NCBI GenBank assembly: GCA_049688395.1
Contig: JBAVKQ010000177.1
Location: 1-21,443 of the forward strand
Length of the DNA stretch: 21,443 nt
Origin: Prado023 sp049688395
Lineage (GTDB): Bacteria; Actinomycetota; Actinomycetes; S36-B12; CAIYMF01
Reading direction: 5' to 3'
Below, in pieces: positions 7,048-14,027 of the stretch. The notes under the pieces are model-generated. The model searched no databases. It was not told the DNA's origin and saw only the letters and a program-made list of their open reading frames with translations. Every line of letters starts with the position of its first letter. Positions within the stretch are counted from its first letter, which is position 1. The position numbers and the translations under genes are program-made.

Positions 7048-7536
7048 ATGGTCTACGGGGTGCCACTCACGGGGGTGGAGCGAGTGCTCTCGGTGATCCC
7101 GAATGTGAGTTTCTCCAGAGGTTTCCTGGGACTCAAGACCAGGTCGTGCTCCTTGGTCCTGACTGACCGGCGCGTTCTGGTCGCCAGGTTCACGATGGCC
7201 CAGGGCAAGGCGCTGGGCAGGGAGGCCCGCGATCACGCCAAGGCCGACGGCAAGGGCCGGATGGGCCAACTGGCTGCACAGAGTCATGTGTGGGACACCG
7301 TGGCGAGCACCTATCGGTCGATGCCCCTGGAGCAGATCCTCGCGGAGAACCCCGACAACATCGCCGTGGATCGTGCGAGCATCACGAACGTGAAGGTCGC
7401 GCACAAGAAGGGCTCGGACACCACGGTGGCCAGCGACACCCTGGTGATCGAGACCTCGGGCAAGAAGTACAAGTTCACATTCATGGGATCGATGAGGCAG
7501 GCCCGTGAGGCGTTGGCCACCGCTGGGCTGAACTAG
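7048..7536 (+). CDS. Uncharacterised protein, possible PH-like fold
   Basis: A 162-residue soluble protein that I do not recognise as a named family. The pattern RVLSVIPNVSFSRG, then SLVLTDRRVLVARFT (about residues 36-50), and later ASDTLVIETSGKKYKFTF followed by a C-terminal helix (RQAREALATAGL) resembles small bacterial PH-like domains. Those have a 'LTDRR' strand and a final helix. A basic Lys/Gly-rich insert lies in the middle (GKALGREARDHAKADGKGR). There is no signal peptide or membrane helix. The segment 7081-7140 is 33/60 G+C (55%), lower than its neighbours, which suggests a different history. It is convergent with the macrodomain gene, 54 bp apart. Confidence 0.65.
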   Translation: MVYGVPLTGVERVLSVIPNVSFSRGFLGLKTRSCSLVLTDRRVLVARFTMAQGKALGREARDHAKADGKGRMGQLAAQSHVWDTVASTYRSMPLEQILAENPDNIAVDRASITNVKVAHKKGSDTTVASDTLVIETSGKKYKFTFMGSMRQAREALATAGLN

Positions 7537-7590
7537 ACCGGTCCCGGGTCCGGAGCATCACCCCGACCCACGCACACCCATGCCGGCCAG

Positions 7591-8115
7591 TCACTCGGTG
7601 AGCGGTACGCCTGAACGCGCGGCCTCGGTCTGGAAGGCCCGGAGCGCGTCGGCGGAGAAGAGCACGAACGTGATCTCGAGGTCCTGGGCCGCCGATGCCT
7701 CGGCCAGCGCGACGGCCGCCGCCTCGACGACGGGATACCCGTAGATGCCGGTCGAGATCGCCGGGAACGCCACCGACCGAGCACCGAGCGAGCGGGCCAC
7801 CGCGATGCTGGCGCGGTGTGCCGAGGCCAGCAGCCGGGCGTCGTCGGCAGTTGCCGAGTACACCGGCCCCACGGTGTGGATCACCCACTGAGCTGGCAGG
7901 TTCCCGGCGGTGGTGGCCACCGCCTGGCCGGTGGGCAGGCCGTGGGGCAGCGTGGTGGCGCGCAGGGCTCGGCACTCGGCCAGGATCTGCGGGCCACCAG
8001 CGCGATGGATGGCGCCATCGACCCCGCCGCCGCCGAGCAGCCCGGAGTTGGCTGCGTTGACGATCGCATCCGCGGGGAACCGGGTGATGTCGCCCTGGAC
8101 GAGTCGCACAGCCAT
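7591..8115 (-). CDS. Macrodomain protein (O-acetyl-ADP-ribose deacetylase type)
   Basis: A 174-residue single macrodomain of the YmdB-like class, which binds ADP-ribose and usually removes it or its acetyl ester. Signatures are QGDITRFPADAIVNAANSGL (7-26), GGGGVDGAIHRAGG with catalytic-type N23 and D33, VIHTVGPVYS, and the phosphate loop AFPAISTGIYGYP. The length is normal for the family. A longer open frame exists upstream, but the ATG at 8115 begins MAVRLVQGDI, exactly where macrodomains start. CACACT (reverse complement of 8123-8128) lies 7 nt before it, fitting a leaderless start. It is divergent from the cobalamin operon. Confidence 0.93.
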   Translation of the reverse strand: MAVRLVQGDITRFPADAIVNAANSGLLGGGGVDGAIHRAGGPQILAECRALRATTLPHGLPTGQAVATTAGNLPAQWVIHTVGPVYSATADDARLLASAHRASIAVARSLGARSVAFPAISTGIYGYPVVEAAAVALAEASAAQDLEITFVLFSADALRAFQTEAARSGVPLTE

Positions 8116-8122
8116 GCCCGCC

Positions 8123-8128
8123 AGTGTG
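8123..8128 (-). promoter_or_regulatory. Probable -10 box, leaderless macrodomain gene
   Basis: CACACT on the reverse strand ends 7 nt before the ATG at 8115. The same 13-nt string ACTGGCGGGCATG is found at the ligD start. Confidence 0.4.
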
Positions 8129-8174
8129 CCGCACGGGCCGCCCACGCGTCGTCGGCCGCGAACCCCTTGTGCGC

Positions 8175-8180
8175 TAGCCT
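8175..8180 (+). promoter_or_regulatory. Candidate -10 box of the cobalamin operon
   Basis: TAGCCT fits the TANNNT pattern. It would start transcription near 8187 and give a leader of about 70 nt. No convincing -35 box is visible. Confidence 0.4.
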
Positions 8181-8185
8181 GCCCA

Positions 8186-8257
8186 GCGCAGAACCAAGTT
8201 CGAGTCCCGGTGTGGCGTCCCGCCCGCCACAGCACCCGGCACCCCGGCGGAGGCATG
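8186..8257 (+). other. Structured leader of the cobalamin operon
   Basis: The leader holds a strong hairpin at 8207-8239. Its inner stem GTGGCG (8212-8217) pairs with CGCCAC (8225-8230) around loop TCCCGCC, and an outer stem pairs GGTG (8209-8212) with CACC (8233-8236) as an alternative or extension. TCGAGTCC and CCCGCC recall the cobalamin-riboswitch core, but the leader is too short for a canonical one. GGAGG (8249-8253) follows directly. Confidence 0.4.
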
Positions 8258-9610
8258 ATGCGCGTCGATCTGTTGGGCACCGGCAGTGCCGACCGGTGGC
8301 CGAACCCCTGGTGCGCCTGCCCGCGATGCAGCTGGGCGCGGAGCACCAGTTCGGTGCGGGCCAGGACCAGCGCGCTGATCGGGGGCACGCTGCTGATCGA
8401 TCCCGGACCGGACGCGGGCGCCGGCGGCGTGGATCTCAGCTCGGTGCGCACAGTCCTGATCACCCACGACCACCCCGACCACCTCGATCCCGCGTTCCTG
8501 CTGGCGTGGAGCTGGGCCGGCGGACCGAGCCTGGTCGTCGCCGGACCGGAGCAGGCCGTCGCGCGCTGCCGGGACTGGGTGGCGCCCGATGCGCCGGTGA
8601 CCTTCCAGGCGATGTCGGCCGGCGACGAGCTCGCCACCCCCGCGGGTCAGCGGGTCCGGGCACTACCGGCGGCGCACGCCACGAGCGGTGGCCAGGAGTA
8701 CGACGGCACTGCGCTGCTCTACGAGGTCCACGACGACCAGTCCGCGCTGCTGTACGCGACCGACACCGCGGCCCTGCCGCACGGGGACCTGACCGGCCCG
8801 TACGACCTGGTCCTGCTGGAGCTGACCTTCGGGGACGTCACCGACCACGGCACCGCCCACCTGGACCTGCCGAGCTTCGGTCACGAGGTGGCTCGGCTGC
8901 GGGCCGAGCACCGGCTGGCGCCCGGGGCACGGGTGGTCGCCGTGCACCTGTCGCACCACAACCCGATCGACCTCGCTGACCGGCTGGCCGTGGTGGGGGC
9001 ACAGGTGCTGCCCGATGGCAGCAGCCTGCAGCTGGGTCCGCACCCGACCCTGGGCCGCAGCTTGTTGGTCACCGGAGGTGCTCGCAGCGGCAAGAGCCAG
9101 TACGCGGAATCGGTGGTCACCGGCCGTCCATCGGTCACCTACGTGGCCACCGCCGCGAGTTCCCCGCACGACGCGGACTTGGCGGCCCGGATCGCCGCGC
9201 ATCAGGCGCGTCGCCCCACCGAATGGGCGCTGATCGAGACCGCCGACCTGCCGAGCGCGCTGAGCGACGAGGCCCCGGCCGACACCCTGCTCATCGACTG
9301 CCTGACGCTCTGGCTGACCGGCGTGGTGGACCGAGCTGACGCGTGGGCTGACCCCGCAGCTGCCGGCCAGGCGGTCCAGGCCGCTGTCGAGGACCTGCTC
9401 GACGCGCTGGCCCGCACCCGCGCCGACGTCGTGCTGGTGACCAACGAGGTCGGCTCCGGGATCGTCCCGGCCACCGCCTCCGGGCGGCTGTTCCGCGACC
9501 TGCTGGGCAGGGTCAACCTGGCCGTGGCCCGGGCGTGCGACGACGTGGTGCTCGTGACAGCGGGCCTGCCCCGCAGCCTGAAGGGACGCACATGGACCAC
9601 CTGGAGCTGA
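8258..9610 (+). CDS. cobU: Fusion of PhnP-like MBL hydrolase and adenosylcobinamide kinase/guanylyltransferase CobU
   Basis: A 450-residue two-domain protein. Residues 1 to about 255 are a metallo-beta-lactamase fold: GTGSADRWPNPWCACPRC with CxCxxC at 19-24, as in the PhnP branch; HDHPDH at 70-75; H140; DTA at 169-171; and HLSHH near 230. Residues 267-443 are CobU, which phosphorylates adenosylcobinamide and transfers GMP to it. The P-loop is GGARSGKS (273-280), H315 in RIAAHQARRP is the likely guanylylated His, and TNEVGSGIVP (395-404) and AGLPRSLKG are family motifs. Both halves look intact with no frameshift between them. ATG at 8258 is preferred for its distance from GGAGG; ATG at 8255 is possible. 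The stop overlaps cobT by 19 nt. The MBL role is unknown. Confidence 0.9.
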   Translation: MRVDLLGTGSADRWPNPWCACPRCSWARSTSSVRARTSALIGGTLLIDPGPDAGAGGVDLSSVRTVLITHDHPDHLDPAFLLAWSWAGGPSLVVAGPEQAVARCRDWVAPDAPVTFQAMSAGDELATPAGQRVRALPAAHATSGGQEYDGTALLYEVHDDQSALLYATDTAALPHGDLTGPYDLVLLELTFGDVTDHGTAHLDLPSFGHEVARLRAEHRLAPGARVVAVHLSHHNPIDLADRLAVVGAQVLPDGSSLQLGPHPTLGRSLLVTGGARSGKSQYAESVVTGRPSVTYVATAASSPHDADLAARIAAHQARRPTEWALIETADLPSALSDEAPADTLLIDCLTLWLTGVVDRADAWADPAAAGQAVQAAVEDLLDALARTRADVVLVTNEVGSGIVPATASGRLFRDLLGRVNLAVARACDDVVLVTAGLPRSLKGRTWTTWS

Positions 9611-10725
9611 GCCGCTGGCGCGACGCGATCACGGTGCCCGACGCGCAGGCCCGCGAGGCCGCCTCGACCCGACAGCGCACGCTGACCAAGCCCGAGGGTG
9701 CCCTGGGCCGGCTCGAGGACCTCTCGGTGTGGTTGTCCGGGGTCACCGGCCAGTGCCCACCCCCACCGATCAGCGCACCTGCGCTGGCCATCTTCGCCGG
9801 GGATCACGGGGTGGCCCGCGCCGCGGGCACCAGTGCGTACCCGCCGGAGGTCACCGCCCAGATGGTCGCGAACTTCGTCACCGGGGGGGCCGCGGCCACG
9901 GTCCTGGCCCGCAGCCTGGGGGTCCGCGTGCGCGTCGTGGACGTGAGCGTCGACGTGGACTGGGCGGCCAGCGGGCTGCCGGTGCCCCCCGAGGTCACCG
10001 CTGCCCGGATCCGCCGCGGCAGCGGGTCGATCGACCGCGAGGACGCGATGACCCACACCGAGTCAGTCGCCGCACTGCGCCTCGGTGCCGCGGTCGCCGA
10101 CGAGCTGGTCGATGCCGGCGCCGACCTGCTCATCGCCGGTGACATGGGCATCGGGAACACCACGCCCGCCGCGGTACTGGTCGGGCTGCTGGCCGATGTC
10201 GAACCGGCACGGGTCGTCGGCCGCGGCACGGGCATCGACGACCTCACCTGGATGCGCAAGACCGCGGCCGTCCGCGACGCCATGCGCCGTGGCCGGCCGG
10301 TCAAGGGCGATCCGGTGGGGCTGCTGGCCACCGTCGGCAGCCCGGATCTCGCGGCCACGACCGGATTCCTGCTCCAGGCCGCCGCGCGGCGCACCCCAGT
10401 GCTCCTCGACGGGGTCCTCTCGTGCGCGAGCGCCCTGGTGGCTCATCGGGTCGCGTTCCGCGCGGTGCAGTGGTGGTGCGCCGCGCACCGCAGCACCGAA
10501 CCCGCCGCGGCCGCGGCCCTGGATCGCCTCGGCCTGGACCCGCTGCTGGATCTCCGGATGCGCCTGGGCGAGGGCTCGGGGGCCCTGCTCGCGCTGCCGA
10601 TCGTGCGGGCCGCCGGGGACCTGCTCCGCGAGATGTCGACCTTCGAGTCCGCCGGGGTCAGCAACCGGCCCGGCCGCGCCGAGTCCGCATCAGAATCCGA
10701 ACCCGATCCAGGAGCTGCCCGATGA
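9592..10725 (+). CDS. cobT: Nicotinate-nucleotide--dimethylbenzimidazole phosphoribosyltransferase CobT
   Basis: A 377-residue cytosolic enzyme that makes alpha-ribazole 5'-phosphate from nicotinate mononucleotide and dimethylbenzimidazole, the lower ligand of cobalamin. Visible motifs are LTKPEGALGRLEDL, IFAGDHGV, PPEVTAQMV, AGDMGIGNTTPAA and the catalytic GEGSGA, with E327 as the general base. The start at 9592 is inside the end of the cobU frame (19-nt overlap) with AAGGGA 5 nt upstream; the family N-terminus fits. An extra Ser/Glu/Pro-rich tail of about 20 residues follows the usual end. The stop overlaps the cobS start (ATGA), so translation is likely coupled. Confidence 0.95.
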   Translation: MDHLELSRWRDAITVPDAQAREAASTRQRTLTKPEGALGRLEDLSVWLSGVTGQCPPPPISAPALAIFAGDHGVARAAGTSAYPPEVTAQMVANFVTGGAAATVLARSLGVRVRVVDVSVDVDWAASGLPVPPEVTAARIRRGSGSIDREDAMTHTESVAALRLGAAVADELVDAGADLLIAGDMGIGNTTPAAVLVGLLADVEPARVVGRGTGIDDLTWMRKTAAVRDAMRRGRPVKGDPVGLLATVGSPDLAATTGFLLQAAARRTPVLLDGVLSCASALVAHRVAFRAVQWWCAAHRSTEPAAAAALDRLGLDPLLDLRMRLGEGSGALLALPIVRAAGDLLREMSTFESAGVSNRPGRAESASESEPDPGAAR

Positions 10726-11501
10726 GCGACCGCACCCTCACCGACGAGCTGCGCTTCGCGGTCGGCACCTACACCCGGCTGCCGGTCCCCCCACCGGCCG
10801 CCCTGGATGGCGGGGTCGCCGGCCGGGGGCTGGCCCTCGGGCCAGTGGTCGGCGCGGGGATCGGCCTGGTCAGCGGCCTGCCCCTGCTGTTCACCGGCGT
10901 GGACCTGATCGCCCGACTGCTCTCGGCCACGCTGGTGGTGGCGCTCGCGGCCTGGCTGACCCGGGCGCTGCACTGGGACGGTCTGGCGGACACGGCCGAC
11001 GGCCTGGGCAGCGGCGCCGCCCCGGAGCAGGCGCGGGCCATCATGGGCCGCTCGGACATCGGCCCGTTCGGGGTGCTGGTCCTGGTGTTCACCGTCGCGA
11101 TCCAGGCCCTGTCGCTGGCGCAGCTGCCGGCCGGCACCCCCGCGCTGGCCGCCTGGATCCTCGCGGTGACCCTCGGGAGGTTCGCAGTGGCTCTCGGGTG
11201 CGCGTGGTGGGTGCAGGCGGCGCGGGCCGACGGGCTCGGCGCCCTGGTGGTGGGGTCGCTGACCCCGCGCCGGCTCGCGGTGGCCGGCTTCCTCACGGCC
11301 GTCGTGATGCTCGTGCAGGCGGCCACCGGACTGGTGCCCTGGTCGCTGGCCCTGTTCTGGGCGCCGCTGGCAGCCGTGCTGGTTGCGCTCTGGCTGGCCA
11401 CCCTCGCGGCCCGACGCCTCGGCGGCACGACCGGAGACGTCCTGGGTGCTACCGCCGAACTGGCCACTGCGGCCGCCCTGCTGGTGATGGCGCTGCGCTG
11501 A
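10722..11501 (+). CDS. cobS: Adenosylcobinamide-GDP ribazoletransferase CobS
   Basis: A 259-residue polytopic membrane enzyme that joins adenosylcobinamide-GDP to alpha-ribazole (or its phosphate) to form adenosylcobalamin (phosphate). The N-terminal FAVGTYTRLPVP, the metal-binding HWDGLADTADGLGSG (84-98), IMGRSDIGPFG (107-117) and the C-terminal GGTTGDVLGATAELATA are diagnostic. About six hydrophobic segments are spread along the chain. The ATG at 10722 overlaps the cobT stop by 4 nt, and AGGAG lies 7 nt upstream. It is the last of the three cobalamin genes and completes nucleotide-loop assembly except for a phosphatase step. Confidence 0.96.
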   Translation: MSDRTLTDELRFAVGTYTRLPVPPPAALDGGVAGRGLALGPVVGAGIGLVSGLPLLFTGVDLIARLLSATLVVALAAWLTRALHWDGLADTADGLGSGAAPEQARAIMGRSDIGPFGVLVLVFTVAIQALSLAQLPAGTPALAAWILAVTLGRFAVALGCAWWVQAARADGLGALVVGSLTPRRLAVAGFLTAVVMLVQAATGLVPWSLALFWAPLAAVLVALWLATLAARRLGGTTGDVLGATAELATAAALLVMALR

Positions 11502-11555
11502 GCCCCAGCCGCGCGAGAACCTGCTCATGCCAGCACCGATGCGTCAGGAGAAGTC

Positions 11556-13952
11556 ATGACCGACACACCCGATCCCGAATCCACCCGGGCCCGCGCCGAG
11601 ACCACAGTGGCCAGCCTGAGCCGCGAGGAGCGCATCCGCCTGGTCAGCGGTCGGGACTTCTGGACCACCGAGGAGTTCCCCGGGCACCTGGAGTCGATCA
11701 TGCTCACCGACGGCCCGCACGGGCTGCGCCGCCAGGTCGGCGACTCCGATCACGTGGGCCTGTCTGATTCGCTGCCGGCCACCTGCTTCCCGACCGCCTC
11801 GGCGCTGGCCTGCACCTGGGACCTCGAACTGCTCGAGCAGGTGGGTGCAGCGCTGGGCCGCGAGGCGCGCGCCGCCGATGTCGCGGTGCTGCTCGGCCCG
11901 GGGCTGAACCTGAAACGGCATCCGCGCGGCGGTCGGGCGTTCGAGTACTTCTCCGAGGACCCGTACCTGTCGGGCCAGCTCGCCGCCGCGATGATCCGGG
12001 GCATCCAGGCCCAGGGGGTCGCGGCCTGCCCGAAGCATTTCGCCGCCAACAACCAGGAGACCGGGCGGATGGTCCTGGACACGATCGTCGACGAACGGAC
12101 GCTGCGCGAGCTCTACCTGCGCGGGTTCGAGATCGCGGTGGCGCAGGGCCGGCCCCGCGTGCTGATGACCGCGTACAACCTGGTCAACGGCCAGTACGCG
12201 TCGGACTCGACGCACCTGCTCGGCGAGGTGCTGCGCGACCAGTGGGGCTACGACGGGCTGGTCGTGTCCGACTGGGGTGGCACCAACGACCACGTGGCCG
12301 GCTTGGCCCTCGGCATGGACCTGGAGATGCCCGGCGGCTCCGGGGCGTTCGACCCCGAGATCGCCGCGGCGCTGGGCTCCGGTGCCCTCGACGAAGTCGC
12401 GCTGGACCGGTCGGCGGCCCGCGTCGCAGCGCTGGCGCTGGGCTGGGCCGAAACCCGAGCCGAGTTCGACGATGCGCGGATCGACGTCGCGGAGCATCAC
12501 GCGCTCGCCCGCCGCGCGGTGGCCGCCGGCAGCGTCCTGCTGACCAACGACGGGCTGCTGCCGCTGCCCGCGCAGGGCACGATCGCCCTGATCGGGGCGT
12601 TCGCCGAGGTGCCGCGCTACCAGGGTGCGGGCAGCTCGAAGGTCAATCCGACCCGCGTCGACGCACTGCACGAGCAACTGGTCGCAGCGCTGGGCGATCG
12701 GGCCGCGGTGAGCTACGCCCCGGGCTACGAGCCGCACACCGGAGCCACCACACCCGCGCTGATGGCTCAGGCCTCGGCCGCGGCCCGTGCGGCTGATCGG
12801 GTCGTGCTGGTCCTGGGCCTGCCGGGTGCGCTGGAGACCGAGGGCCGCGATCGCGACGACTGCCGGCTGCCCGAGTCGATGGTGCACCTGGCCGAGGTCG
12901 TGCTCGACGCCAACCCGCGCACCGCGGTGGTGCTGATGAACGGCGGGCCCGTCGAGCTGCCGTTCGCGCATCGGGCCGGCGCCCTGCTCGAGGCCTACCT
13001 CGGTGGTCAGGCCGGCGGCGCGGCGCTGGCCGACGTGCTGCTCGGGCAGGTGGAGCCCGGGGGCCGGCTGGCCGAGAGCTTCCCCGTGACGCTCGCCGAT
13101 CTCCCGGCGGAGCGCAACTTCCCGGGCGCGCCCCGGCAGGTCGAGTACCGCGAGACGTTCCACGTCGGCTACCGCTTCCACGACACGGCCGGGGTGCCGG
13201 CGCACTTCCCGTTCGGGCACGGCTTGGGCTACACCACGTTCACGTTCGACCCGCCCGCGGTCAGCGGCGCCGACACCGACCTGGTCGTGTCCGTCCCGGT
13301 CACCAACACCGGGGCACGGGCGGGATCGACGGTGGTCCAGGTGTATCTGGCTGCGAAGGGGTCCCGGCTGCGCCGCCCGGCCAAGGAACTCGTCGGCTTC
13401 GCACGGGTCAGGCTGGACGCTGGCCGCAGTGGTCTGGCCAGCATCGCGCTGGATCGGCGCTCGTTCACCGTCTGGGACGTCGCCGCGGCGGACTGGCTGG
13501 TGGAGGCCGGCCGGTACGAGGTGCTGGTCGGGGCGTCCAGCGTGGACATCCGCGGCCGAGTCACCGTGGAGGTCGACTCCCCCGACCAGGTGACCCCGGG
13601 CCCGTCGGTCGCCGGTGCCGTGGCCACCGATGCGGAGTTCGCCCTGCTGCTCGGCCATCGGGTGCCGGTCCCGCGCGGCCCCCGTCCCCTGGATCGGACC
13701 TCGACGCTGGCCGACGTGTCCACCACGCTGGACGGCCGGGTCCTGGCGCGCCTGCTCACGACGGCCATGTCGCGGCGGGTGGACGTGGCCGCCGAAGACG
13801 ACCCCGCAGACATGCTGGCCACGGTGATCGCCGAGATGCCGCTGCGGACGTTCGTCCAGATGTCCGGCGGCAGGCTGAGCTTCGGTCTGCTCGATCGAGT
13901 GATCGCCGCGCTGAACCTCGATCCGCGTGGGGTCCTGCGACCTCGTCGTTGA
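11556..13952 (+). CDS. Glycoside hydrolase family 3 beta-glucosidase-like enzyme
   Basis: A 798-residue GH3 enzyme, probably a beta-glucosidase or related exo-glycosidase. The first domain has GPGLNLKRHPRGGRAFEYFSEDP-type sequence (about 111-133), CPKHFAANNQE, and the nucleophile D239 in VVSDWGGTNDH. The second domain contains LLPLPAQGTIALIGAFAE and GLPGALETEGRDRDD, whose Glu is the likely acid/base. A fibronectin III-like domain follows (KELVGFARVRLDAGRS, SFTVWD, YEVLVGASS). About 110 further residues form a C-terminal extension. There is no signal peptide, so it is cytoplasmic and would act on imported sugars. AGGAG lies 5 nt before the ATG. It starts 54 nt after cobS but has no functional link to it. 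The exact substrate is not readable. Confidence 0.92.
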   Translation: MTDTPDPESTRARAETTVASLSREERIRLVSGRDFWTTEEFPGHLESIMLTDGPHGLRRQVGDSDHVGLSDSLPATCFPTASALACTWDLELLEQVGAALGREARAADVAVLLGPGLNLKRHPRGGRAFEYFSEDPYLSGQLAAAMIRGIQAQGVAACPKHFAANNQETGRMVLDTIVDERTLRELYLRGFEIAVAQGRPRVLMTAYNLVNGQYASDSTHLLGEVLRDQWGYDGLVVSDWGGTNDHVAGLALGMDLEMPGGSGAFDPEIAAALGSGALDEVALDRSAARVAALALGWAETRAEFDDARIDVAEHHALARRAVAAGSVLLTNDGLLPLPAQGTIALIGAFAEVPRYQGAGSSKVNPTRVDALHEQLVAALGDRAAVSYAPGYEPHTGATTPALMAQASAAARAADRVVLVLGLPGALETEGRDRDDCRLPESMVHLAEVVLDANPRTAVVLMNGGPVELPFAHRAGALLEAYLGGQAGGAALADVLLGQVEPGGRLAESFPVTLADLPAERNFPGAPRQVEYRETFHVGYRFHDTAGVPAHFPFGHGLGYTTFTFDPPAVSGADTDLVVSVPVTNTGARAGSTVVQVYLAAKGSRLRRPAKELVGFARVRLDAGRSGLASIALDRRSFTVWDVAAADWLVEAGRYEVLVGASSVDIRGRVTVEVDSPDQVTPGPSVAGAVATDAEFALLLGHRVPVPRGPRPLDRTSTLADVSTTLDGRVLARLLTTAMSRRVDVAAEDDPADMLATVIAEMPLRTFVQMSGGRLSFGLLDRVIAALNLDPRGVLRPRR

Positions 13953-14027
13953 CCCAGCCGCCCCTGGTGTCATCGATCCGGCACTTGGACTGCTCGATCG
14001 ATTACACCCGGGCTCGGGCCCGCCGGG

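Noticed and set aside
8191..8230. A tRNA-like T-arm string (GTTCGAGTCC) before the cobalamin operon.
   Set aside because: The flanking bases do not form a 5-bp T-stem, and no anticodon arm, D-arm or acceptor stem can be found.
1266..10725. The idea that nadA, the macrodomain gene and cobT form an NAD/ADP-ribose functional cluster.
   Set aside because: They are kilobases apart, on different strands and separated by unrelated genes. Shared nicotinate chemistry alone is not evidence of a system.
11544..13973. A reverse-strand open frame of about 800 codons opposite the GH3 gene.
   Set aside because: It has shadow composition, rich in Arg, Gly, His and Gln, and no recognisable motif. The GH3 catalytic motifs are intact on the + strand.
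13953..14027. A possible terminator between the converging GH3 and ligD genes.
   Set aside because: Several GC-rich self-complementary strings are present (for example GGGCTCGGGCCC), but there is no clear stem with a T-run in either direction.
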